Shown here: one piece after another, positions 1-5,329 of the stretch
Numbering within the stretch: the first letter of the stretch is position 1
How the letters are laid out: each line of letters begins with the position of its first letter
From: RYN-433 sp036558265
GTDB taxonomy: Bacteria; Planctomycetota; Phycisphaerae; Tepidisphaerales; Tepidisphaeraceae
Reading direction: 5' to 3'
NCBI GenBank assembly: GCA_036558265.1
Contig: DATBFY010000496.1
Coordinates: 1 to 8,867, forward strand
DNA length: 8,867 nt
Translations under genes and position numbers: made by a program
The notes under the pieces: generated by a model
What the model was told of the DNA's origin: nothing
Database searches by the model: none
What the model saw: the letters and a program-made list of their open reading frames with translations, nothing else

Positions 1-249
1 TCGCTCCTTCCCCTCTTGACCAACGACCTCGAACCTCCGGCGTTTTCATTAAGGCCCGAGTTGGCCGACCTTCACCGCCGTGCCACCGACGCCGCCGGCC
101 GCATCGTTCGAATGAGCGGCAGCGGCAGCAGTCTGTTCACCCTCTTCGACGACCAGCACGAAGTTGAAATTGCTGCCCGCCGACTCCGTCAAACCCTTGG
201 GATTCGCATTGAATCGGTGGAGCTTTGCCCCACGCAACCTGAAATGTAA
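1..249 (+). CDS. ispE: 4-diphosphocytidyl-2-C-methyl-D-erythritol kinase, C-terminal fragment
   Basis: This is the last 82 residues of a GHMP-family kinase; the frame is open to the left edge, so the 5' part lies outside the window. IspE phosphorylates CDP-methylerythritol with ATP in the cytoplasmic MEP pathway to isoprenoid precursors. Visible are the NDLEPPAF segment (fragment residues 8-15), matching the ND.EP block that opens the C-terminal domain of IspE, and RMSGSGSSLF (37-46), the glycine-rich GHMP motif 3 close to the end of the protein. An acidic stretch and a hydrophobic strand follow, as is usual. A TTG at 16 is internal, since the conserved sequence continues upstream of it. The gene is followed by a 328-bp spacer and spoVG, an order also known near ispE in Firmicutes (ispE-purR-yabJ-spoVG). 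The other GHMP kinases, such as homoserine or mevalonate kinase, fit the ND.EP block less well. Confidence 0.9.
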   Translation, partial: SLLPLLTNDLEPPAFSLRPELADLHRRATDAAGRIVRMSGSGSSLFTLFDDQHEVEIAARRLRQTLGIRIESVELCPTQPEM

Positions 250-577
250 ATACCTTTCGCCTTAAACATCATGAATCGCGAATGAATTGCCAAATTCCCG
301 GCCGAAATCAACGTGATTCCGACCGGCATGTAATATTCGGTGAACCTCGAACGTATACACGTACGGTGGAGCGCTCGAGTGGGTGAGTTCGACACCAGCC
401 AGGCGGGTTAGACCTCACCCGAGATGATCGTCAGATTCTTAGGGGCGGCCGGTCCCCTCCATCACGTCTGGGAAGCGGCCGCACCAGTTCGGCGAGAGAC
501 GAAACGCACATCTTGGTCTGAAACACTTTTTGAGAGTCCCAACACGCGCTCTCTCAACTCGCTTACGGGGAGTCGTT
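250..577. other. Spacer between ispE and spoVG
   Basis: No convincing gene is seen in these 328 bases. Short open frames have no recognisable protein features. The right end is the leader of spoVG: a T-rich run at 527-531 overlaps a small inverted repeat, TTGAGAG (530-536) with CTCTCAA (551-557), and GGGGAG at 567-572 is the likely ribosome binding site. The TAATAT at 331-336 resembles a -10 box, but I found no good -35 box at the right distance, so no promoter is called. The sequence is less GC-rich near 260-360 than in the genes. Confidence 0.5.
567..572 (+). promoter_or_regulatory. Shine-Dalgarno site of spoVG
   Basis: GGGGAG lies five bases before the ATG at 578. It supports this start over the in-frame upstream GTG/ATG-type codons near 530, which would add 16 residues absent from the SpoVG family. 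Confidence 0.6.
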
Positions 578-1105
578 ATGCGCTTGACTGACATCCGGAT
601 TAAGCTCTGCGAATCACAAAACCAGAACAACCGGCTCAAGGCGTTCTGCGCCCTGACCTTCGACAACACGTTCGTCATCCGCGACGTGAAACTCATCGAG
701 GGCAACGACGGGCTGTTCCTCGCCATGCCCAGCCGAAAGCTGGCCGACCACTGCCCGCGCTGCGGCGAGAAGAACCACCTCCGCGCCCGCTACTGCAACA
801 ATTGCGGTACCCACCTCGACGAGAACCGCTACCAGCGGTACCAGAACGGGAATAGCGCCAGCGGCGGCGGGCACTCGCGCCTCAAGCTCCACGCCGACAT
901 CGCCCACCCGATCAACGCCGACTGCCGCCAGGCCATCGAGCGCGACGTCGTCACCGCCTTCCACGAGGAAGTCGAAAAGTCCAAGCAGCCCGGCTACGTC
1001 CCGCCGAGCCTCGACGGTGAAGACCTCGACTTCTACGACCTCCCCGGCAACGGCGGCGGCTCACGCATGCGCCTAAGGCCCACGGGCACGACGGCGGCAC
1101 GCTGA
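578..1105 (+). CDS. spoVG: SpoVG-family regulator with inserted zinc ribbon
   Basis: A 175-residue protein of the SpoVG family, small nucleic-acid-binding regulators first known from sporulation and septation control in Bacillus but widespread beyond spore formers. The N-terminus MRLTDIRIKL, the strand VIRDVKLIEGNDGLFLAMPSRK (residues 33-54) and DIAHPINADCR (107-117) are the family hallmarks. Canonical SpoVG is about 85-100 residues and has only a short loop between MPSK and DIAHPI. Here that loop is replaced by about 50 residues holding two CxxC pairs (Cys59, Cys62, Cys73, Cys76), a typical zinc ribbon, followed by a Gly/Ser/Asn-rich linker (90-99). The C-terminus is an acidic tail with EDLDFYDLPG (148-157). 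The start at 578 is set by family alignment and by the Shine-Dalgarno site. ispE lies upstream on the same strand, and a REP-like hairpin begins 26 bases after the stop. The DNA or RNA target cannot be read from the sequence. Confidence 0.92.
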   Translation: MRLTDIRIKLCESQNQNNRLKAFCALTFDNTFVIRDVKLIEGNDGLFLAMPSRKLADHCPRCGEKNHLRARYCNNCGTHLDENRYQRYQNGNSASGGGHSRLKLHADIAHPINADCRQAIERDVVTAFHEEVEKSKQPGYVPPSLDGEDLDFYDLPGNGGGSRMRLRPTGTTAAR

Positions 1106-1131
1106 GGCTCAATGCCCGCAGATGCCTTTCT

Positions 1132-1157
1132 CCCTCTCCCGGTACTCCGGGAGAGGG
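1132..1157. repeat. REP-like hairpin (CCCTCTCCCGG / CCGGGAGAGGG)
   Basis: A perfect 11-bp inverted repeat (1132-1142 with 1147-1157) around the four-base loop TACT. It is followed by GCCGGGGTGAGGGT (1157-1170), which partly repeats the right arm. Sequences of this form, with a CCCTCTCCC stem and a GGTGAGGGT tail, are common dispersed intergenic repeats in GC-rich bacteria and often cause spurious reading frames. It lies 26 bases after the spoVG stop and could end that transcript, although there is no T-run next to the stem. Confidence 0.8.
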
Positions 1158-1210
1158 CCGGGGTGAGGGTCTTTCGGGGACCTTCAGTTCCTCTTGCGCG
1201 AGACAAGCGA

Positions 1211-2050
1211 ATGGACAGAGACAATCGCCTAATCGAGACCGAGCCCGAGGGCTTTCTGTCGGACCCGACGTTGAAGGGCGCGCAGGGACCGCAGGAGGTA
1301 ATGGACGCCGATGCGGTCACGCCAATCGAGCCTTCGCCAAAACTCGCGCGTCTGACAAAGATCGGATTCGTGCAGGTCGGGGTCTGGACTTTCGACCAAG
1401 ACACGATCGCGATTAGATGTTCGCAGCACGCGACAGCGGTCAATGTCCTTTACGCGTTCGTGGTCGATGGCAAGCCGGTCTACGTTGGGAAGACGACGCA
1501 ACAACTTTGCAAGCGGATGCAGCAGTACCGTACCCCTGGCCCGACGCAACTGACAAACAAGCGCAATCGGCTGGCGATTATCGAGACACTGAAGGCAGGG
1601 CGCCAGACACTGCTGTACGTGCTTCCCGACAATGGGTTGATGCATTACGGCGGATTCCACATCAACTTGGCTGCCGGTCTTGAGGACAGCATCATCCGAG
1701 AGTTGAAGCCGATCTGGAATGGGGGGCACAAGGACGACTTCAATGGTTCGCAATCACAGCATCCGGCGTCGGACGACAGCAAAGAAAACCGCTTCATCGG
1801 CGATATCACCGATTTTCGTCATGTCCCGGATCCTCCACCGGACGGCGAGGAAGGCCAAGAGGGAATAGCCGCCAATGACCGGACGGCGGACCAGGTATGG
1901 GATGCTATGGGTCCCGACTACGTCGATGGCTGGTCGGATGCCGCGAATGGGAACGAACCGGATCCGATACGCGGACCCGGCTACCACAAAGGTTACCTAG
2001 AACAGAAGGCAGCGCTGGCGCAAGCTCAACAGCGGCAGCAACGACCATAG
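1211..2050 (+). CDS. GIY-YIG nuclease domain protein
   Basis: A 279-residue protein (from ATG 1211) with a central GIY-YIG nuclease fold. VLYAF (residues 79-83) stands for GIY and VYVGKT (90-95) for YIG. Arg102 in KRMQQY fits the catalytic arginine. Glu158 in LEDSIIRELKPIWN (157-170) fits the metal-binding glutamate, and KPIWN is the usual Asn-containing end of the fold. The flanks are low-complexity and acidic, with a Gln/Ala-rich C-terminus. The frame is open back to 1112, but that extension translates the REP-like repeat, so it is not used. ATG 1301 with AGGAGG at 1293-1298 is an alternative start, though the spacing is only two bases; it would remove 30 residues without touching the domain. 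KPIWN endings occur in some Eco29kI-like restriction enzymes, but no methyltransferase gene is nearby, so its role is open: DNA cleavage in defence, repair or mobility. Base and codon use look less GC-biased than in neighbouring genes. Confidence 0.82.
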   Translation: MDRDNRLIETEPEGFLSDPTLKGAQGPQEVMDADAVTPIEPSPKLARLTKIGFVQVGVWTFDQDTIAIRCSQHATAVNVLYAFVVDGKPVYVGKTTQQLCKRMQQYRTPGPTQLTNKRNRLAIIETLKAGRQTLLYVLPDNGLMHYGGFHINLAAGLEDSIIRELKPIWNGGHKDDFNGSQSQHPASDDSKENRFIGDITDFRHVPDPPPDGEEGQEGIAANDRTADQVWDAMGPDYVDGWSDAANGNEPDPIRGPGYHKGYLEQKAALAQAQQRQQRP

Positions 2051-2053
2051 TGT

Positions 2054-2075
2054 GCTCTCGGTCAGATTCGAGAGC
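2054..2075. terminator. Hairpin between convergent genes
   Basis: A perfect 7-bp stem, GCTCTCG (2054-2060) with CGAGAGC (2069-2075), and an 8-base loop. It starts three bases after the GIY-YIG stop, in the 56-bp gap where that gene and the minus-strand kdsA converge. There is no T-run on either side, so it is only a candidate, possibly bidirectional, terminator. Confidence 0.35.
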
Positions 2076-2106
2076 TGATGGGTGCGCGGTGAAGTGCGAG
2101 GACGAC

Positions 2107-2916
2107 TCATCCTTCATCCCGCAGCCCCACAATCTCTTTACACGCCCTCAGCATCGGCCCCACCTCCCCCAACCCCAGCATCGTCGCCGCATCACTTTTG
2201 GCATTTCGCGGATCGGGATGGCATTCCAGGAAAAGACCATCCACCACCCCCGTCGCCACCGCCGCCCGCGCCAGCAGCGGACTGTACTGCGGATTTCCCC
2301 CGCTGCTCGTCCCCAGCCCCGCCGGCTGCTGCGTCGAGTGCGTCACGTCGAACACGACCGGGCACCCCAGCCCCTTCATCACCGCCAGGCCCGTGAAATC
2401 GTTCACCAGCCGACCGTAACCAAAAAAAGTCCCACGCTCCGTCAGCATCACGTTCGCGTTCCCCGTCGATCGGATCTTCTCCACCGCCAGCCCCATCTCC
2501 GCCGGCGCCATGAACTGCCCCTTCTTCACGTTCACCACCTTCCTTGTCCGCCCGCACGCCAGCAAGAGGTCCGTCTGCCGCGCCAAAAACGCCGGCACCT
2601 GCAACACGTCCACGACCTTCCCCGCCGCCTCCGCCTGCCAGGTCTCGTGAACGTCCGTCAGCACCGGCACGCCCAGTTCGTCCTTCACCCGCTCCAGGAT
2701 CTTCAGCCCCTCTTCCAACCCCGGCCCGCGGAAGGATGCGTTGCTCGACCGGTTCGCCTTGTCGAACGAGGCCTTGAAGATGTATGCCAGCCCCAGCTCC
2801 CCGCAAATCCCCTTCACGTGCCTTCCCACCTCCAGGCAAAGCTCGAGCGACTCGATCACGCACGGCCCGGCGATCACGAACAGGGGCGACTTACCGGTCT
2901 GGATCAGATCGTTCAT
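2107..2916 (-). CDS. kdsA: 3-deoxy-8-phosphooctulonate synthase (KDO-8-P synthase), metal-dependent type
   Basis: A full-length 269-residue KdsA. The cytoplasmic enzyme condenses phosphoenolpyruvate and arabinose-5-phosphate to KDO-8-phosphate, the precursor of the KDO sugar joining lipid A to the LPS core. Family blocks include IAGPCVIES (residues 15-23), FKASFDKANRSS (47-58), LTDVHE (86-91), FDVTHSTQQP (189-198) and LECHPDP (230-236). Cys19, His193, Glu231 and Asp242 match in identity and spacing the metal ligands Cys11, His185, Glu222 and Asp233 of the Aquifex enzyme. This is therefore the metal-dependent class, unlike E. coli KdsA, which has Asn in place of the Cys. The start is ATG 2916, because the family begins there; the frame is open further upstream but overlaps the lipid kinase. 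No clear Shine-Dalgarno site is seen: the leader consists of heptad repeats. It is the second gene after the lipid kinase, 71 bp away on the same strand, and may be co-transcribed. Confidence 0.96.
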   Translation of the reverse strand: MNDLIQTGKSPLFVIAGPCVIESLELCLEVGRHVKGICGELGLAYIFKASFDKANRSSNASFRGPGLEEGLKILERVKDELGVPVLTDVHETWQAEAAGKVVDVLQVPAFLARQTDLLLACGRTRKVVNVKKGQFMAPAEMGLAVEKIRSTGNANVMLTERGTFFGYGRLVNDFTGLAVMKGLGCPVVFDVTHSTQQPAGLGTSSGGNPQYSPLLARAAVATGVVDGLFLECHPDPRNAKSDAATMLGLGEVGPMLRACKEIVGLRDEG

Positions 2917-2987
2917 TGTCCGTGGTCCGTTGTCCGTGGTCCGTCGCAGTTTCCGACAACTGACAACGGACAACTGCCAACAGACGG
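2916..2987. repeat. Inverted heptanucleotide arrays filling the lipid kinase-kdsA gap
   Basis: Two heptad arrays face each other. The left one is TTGTCCG TGGTCCG repeated exactly twice (2916-2943). The right one is ACAACTG, ACAACGG, ACAACTG, CCAACAG (2956-2983), the reverse-complement type of the same unit. GTTGTCCG (2929-2936) can pair with CGGACAAC (2967-2974). The block starts at the kdsA start codon and ends at the lipid kinase stop codon, so it is the whole intergenic space. Its RNA would fold just before the kdsA start. The same unit recurs at 5283-5310. Confidence 0.75.
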
Positions 2988-3908
2988 TTAAGGCGGCACG
3001 ATAAACGCCACTCGCGTCTTCAGCAACTCGATCTCGATCGGCGTCCAGCCCGCCGGGTCGCCGTCGGCCTGCACCGCCACCGGCTCCTTCGATCTCACGA
3101 CCACCCGTTTGCCTTTCACATACACCGCGCCCTCCCGCAGGTGATGTTCCTGCGCCAGAGTCGCCACCGCATGCTCGATCAGGTCCGTCGCCGACTTGGC
3201 CGGCAGCACGCAGACGTCCAGAAGCCCATCGTCCGACCGCGCCAGCGGCAGGATCGGAAATCCGGTGCCATATTCCGGCACGTTTCCGACAAAAACGATC
3301 CCCGGTCCTCTCCGCCACACCCGCTTGCCGTCCACCTCCACCTCCAACTCATGGAACGAGTATCCCGTCAGCGCCTCCACGGCCGGCCGGAGATAACTCA
3401 AATACCCGATCGGCCCCTGCCGAACCCGGTCGAGCGCGTGGACGATCGCCCCGTCGATTCCCACTCCCACCATCAGCAGGAACAGCCGTTCCTCCGTTCC
3501 CCGGAGCCGTGCTGCGTCGAGCCGCACAATACGTTTCGCCCGTATCGCCTCGACAGCCCGGTCTTCCAATCCCTGTTCACTCAATCCAATCCCCAGGTGT
3601 CGGCCCATCAGGTTGGCGGTGCCCATGGGGACGACCAGGATGCCGGGGCCTTCGGTCGCGCCCCCATCGGTCACCCGTTCGACCACGGACCGCAACGTTC
3701 CATCTCCGCCGATCGATACGACCGCGGCTGCCCCCGTGAGCGTGTCCTGGCTTACCGATTCCGGGCGATCGAAGATCTGCTGCACATCCCATCCCTTCTT
3801 CTCGAATCGTTGCTTCAGGTGCCCGGCAAGGAGGCGACCCTTCCCCCGGCCGGCGATCGGGTTTGCGAAAATGACCACCTTCTGCTCGCCCATGCGACAG
3901 TCCGTCAT
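2988..3908 (-). CDS. Diacylglycerol kinase family lipid kinase (YegS/BmrU type)
   Basis: A 306-residue protein with the complete DAGK catalytic fold. The family phosphorylates lipid hydroxyl groups with ATP at the inner face of the membrane, using diacylglycerol, phosphatidylglycerol or sphingoid substrates. Visible are ANPIAGRGKG (residues 15-24), the nucleotide-binding SIGGDGTL (65-72) and PMGTANLMGRHLGI (94-107). Further on are GVGIDGAIV (148-156), SDDGLLDVCVL (225-235) and the C-terminal VAVQADGDP (277-285), all in the expected order. The length is normal for the family. No signal peptide or membrane span is seen, as expected for a peripheral enzyme. The start at 3908 has AGGA three bases upstream; ATG 3893 is a possible alternative that loses only five residues. 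The gene is upstream of kdsA on the same strand and divergent from the TPR/alpha-CTD gene. The substrate cannot be told from sequence alone; NAD kinase and sphingosine kinase share the GGDG motif but not this whole pattern. Confidence 0.92.
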   Translation of the reverse strand: MTDCRMGEQKVVIFANPIAGRGKGRLLAGHLKQRFEKKGWDVQQIFDRPESVSQDTLTGAAAVVSIGGDGTLRSVVERVTDGGATEGPGILVVPMGTANLMGRHLGIGLSEQGLEDRAVEAIRAKRIVRLDAARLRGTEERLFLLMVGVGIDGAIVHALDRVRQGPIGYLSYLRPAVEALTGYSFHELEVEVDGKRVWRRGPGIVFVGNVPEYGTGFPILPLARSDDGLLDVCVLPAKSATDLIEHAVATLAQEHHLREGAVYVKGKRVVVRSKEPVAVQADGDPAGWTPIEIELLKTRVAFIVPP

Positions 3909-3929
3909 AGTCCTGTGCGGCCGCGCCAG

Positions 3930-3958
3930 TTGACACGTTCCCCCTGCCCACTTATCAA
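3930..3958 (+). promoter_or_regulatory. Sigma70-type promoter candidate for the TPR/alpha-CTD gene
   Basis: TTGACA (3930-3935) is a perfect -35 box, separated by 17 bases from TATCAA (3953-3958), a four-of-six -10 box. Transcription would start near 3965 and leave a leader of about 75 bases before ATG 4040. It lies in the 131-bp divergent gap; I saw no equally good promoter for the lipid kinase on the other strand. Confidence 0.45.
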
Positions 3959-4039
3959 TACCCTATTCGGGACCATCGCCGCCGCCAAGCGGGTACGAGC
4001 CATCTTGCGCGGCACCGGGACACATTAACAATACTCAAA

Positions 4040-5008
4040 ATGGTTATGAGCGAAGCTACCGCAGCCACCACGATTAATGAACGCGCCGCCGAGGAATACT
4101 ACAAGAAGGGCCAGGATGCCGAGAACCAGGCGCAGCACGAGCGCGCCGTCGAGTTCTACGAGCGGGCGCTGAACGAGAACCCGGATCACGAGTCGGCCGC
4201 CTTCCGCCTGGCGCTGCTCTACGGCAACCGCGCTGAGGACGCCAAGGCCATCGAGCTGCTCGAGCGCATCTGCACCAGCGCCCCGGTTCACATCAACGCG
4301 CTGATGAACCTGGCGATCCTGTACGAGGACAACAACCACTACGACGAGGCCCACCGTTGCCTCGACGCCGTGCTGCGCACCAGTCCCAACCACCAGCGCG
4401 CACGGCTTTACATGAAGGACGTGGAATCGGCGCGCAGCCAGTTCTACGACGAGGACGCCGACCGCCGCGGCGACCGCCGCGACGCCGTCCTCACCATCCC
4501 GATCACCGATTTCGAGCTGTCGGTGCGCAGCCGCAACTGCCTCAAGAAGATGAACATCCGCACGCTGGGGGACCTGTTGCGCACCAGCGAGCCCGAGCTG
4601 CTGTCGTACAAGAACTTCGGCGAGACGAGCCTGAACGAGATCAAGGCGCTGCTCGCGTCCAAGGGCCTGCGCCTCGGGCAGGCGGTGGAGGACAAGTCGG
4701 GCGGGGGCGCCGCCGCCGTCACCGCGGGCCTGGCGGGGATCGTCGCCGCGGGTGGCCTGCGCAAGCCGGCCACCTCCGCCGCCGGCAACGTGCCGCCCGA
4801 GCTCACCGCCAAGTCCGTCGCGGACCTGGAGCTTTCCGTCCGCTCGCGCAAGGCGCTGCAGCGCCTCAACATCATGACCATCGGCGAGCTCGCCGCCCGC
4901 ACCGAGGCCGAGCTCCTGGGCTGCAAGAACTTCGGGCAGACCAGCCTGAACGAGATCAAGCAGCAGCTCGGCAGCTTCGGCCTTTCATTGCGGAAGCTGG
5001 AAGACTGA
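4040..5008 (+). CDS. TPR protein with two RNA polymerase alpha-CTD domains
   Basis: A 322-residue protein. Three tandem 34-residue TPR units (residues 17-50, 51-84, 85-118) are followed by two alpha-CTD domains (about 155-213 and 258-316) joined by a Gly/Ala-rich linker (214-252). There is no alpha N-terminal domain, so this is not a polymerase subunit of the normal kind. Each CTD follows the E. coli pattern: ELSVRSRNCLKK ... LGDLLRTSEPELLSYKNFGETSLNEIK in the first, and ELSVRSRKALQR ... IGELAARTEAELL.CKNFGQTSLNEIK in the second. The main DNA-contacting arginine (E. coli R265) is kept in both (Arg163, Arg268). The N268 equivalent is Asn166 in the first but Lys271 in the second. K298 is Thr in both. 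Similar proteins are annotated across planctomycetes, so this one is probably conserved, with DNA or polymerase binding through the CTDs and partner binding through the TPRs. Start 4040 or 4046 is uncertain; neither has a clear Shine-Dalgarno site. Confidence 0.94.
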   Translation: MVMSEATAATTINERAAEEYYKKGQDAENQAQHERAVEFYERALNENPDHESAAFRLALLYGNRAEDAKAIELLERICTSAPVHINALMNLAILYEDNNHYDEAHRCLDAVLRTSPNHQRARLYMKDVESARSQFYDEDADRRGDRRDAVLTIPITDFELSVRSRNCLKKMNIRTLGDLLRTSEPELLSYKNFGETSLNEIKALLASKGLRLGQAVEDKSGGGAAAVTAGLAGIVAAGGLRKPATSAAGNVPPELTAKSVADLELSVRSRKALQRLNIMTIGELAARTEAELLGCKNFGQTSLNEIKQQLGSFGLSLRKLED

Positions 5009-5066
5009 TCGGGGGCTGAAACCGGCCAACGAGCGCATTGCTCGGACCGAGATCCTCCGGCCCGTC

Positions 5067-5167
5067 GTCATCCTGAGCGAAGCGAAGGATCTAGCCCCGA
5101 GAGGTGAAGCGGCCCGATTGACCATTCGATGCCAGATCCTTCGTCGGCAGAGCCTCCTCAGGATGAC
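5067..5167. repeat. Dispersed palindromic element, copy 1
   Basis: Outer arms GTCATCCTGAG (5067-5077) and CTCAGGATGAC (5157-5167) are perfect inverted repeats. Inner arms GAAGGATCT (5084-5092) and AGATCCTTC (5134-5142) are too. Transcribed, it would form a long interrupted hairpin. A second copy in the same orientation lies at 6716-6812. Elements beginning GTCATCCTGAGCGAAGCGAAGGATC are widespread intergenic repeats in several phyla; their minus-strand translation gives the familiar spurious peptide ARSFASLRMT. It sits 58 bp after the TPR/alpha-CTD stop and could act as a terminator. Confidence 0.85.
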
Positions 5168-5282
5168 GGCTCTGCGAGGATTTTCAGCCGGACCGTTTCG
5201 AATTCGTTCGAGTTTTGATGCTTGATCATTGGTGCTTTCCCCCTTGTTTGACCTATTTCCTTCTTCCGTTACCATCTGTCTT

Positions 5283-5310
5283 GCAACTTACAACGAACAA
5301 CTGACCACTG
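5283..5310 (+). repeat. Heptad array before the SpoIID-domain gene
   Basis: Four degenerate seven-base units: GCAACTT, ACAACGA, ACAACTG and ACCACTG. The unit is the same as in the array at 2956-2983, here in one orientation only, ending 19 bases before the start codon at 5330. Confidence 0.55.
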
Positions 5311-5320
5311 ACCCAATGGC

Positions 5321-5324
5321 AAGG
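5321..5324 (+). promoter_or_regulatory. Shine-Dalgarno site of the SpoIID-domain gene
   Basis: AAGG lies five bases before ATG 5330. It supports this start rather than the out-of-frame ATG at 5316. Confidence 0.5.
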
Positions 5325-5329
5325 ACGCC

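Larger units (their letters stand above)
5009..5329. other. Spacer between the TPR/alpha-CTD gene and the SpoIID-domain gene
   Basis: No gene is seen in these 321 bases. They hold the first copy of the GTCATCCTGAG palindromic element (5067-5167), an AT-richer pyrimidine stretch around 5200-5280, and a heptad array (5283-5310). The Shine-Dalgarno site of the next gene follows. A promoter for that gene probably lies around 5200-5290, but no box pair stands out. Confidence 0.5.

Noticed and set aside
331..336. TAATAT as a -10 box for spoVG
   Set aside because: Only a poor -35 match lies at the right distance, and it is about 240 bases from the start codon.
2916..2987. Possible CRISPR array
   Set aside because: Units are seven bases with no spacers; no cas genes nearby.
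1897..2991. Long plus-strand frame over kdsA, rich in Arg, His and Pro
   Set aside because: It is the antisense shadow of kdsA; composition is typical of GC-rich complement frames and no domain is visible.
2917..3318. Open extension upstream of kdsA in the same frame
   Set aside because: It overlaps the lipid kinase out of frame and translates the heptad repeats; KdsA homology begins at ATG 2916.
4357..5019. Plus-strand Arg/Ala-rich frame inside the TPR/alpha-CTD gene
   Set aside because: Frame-shifted shadow; the two alpha-CTD domains lie in the other frame.
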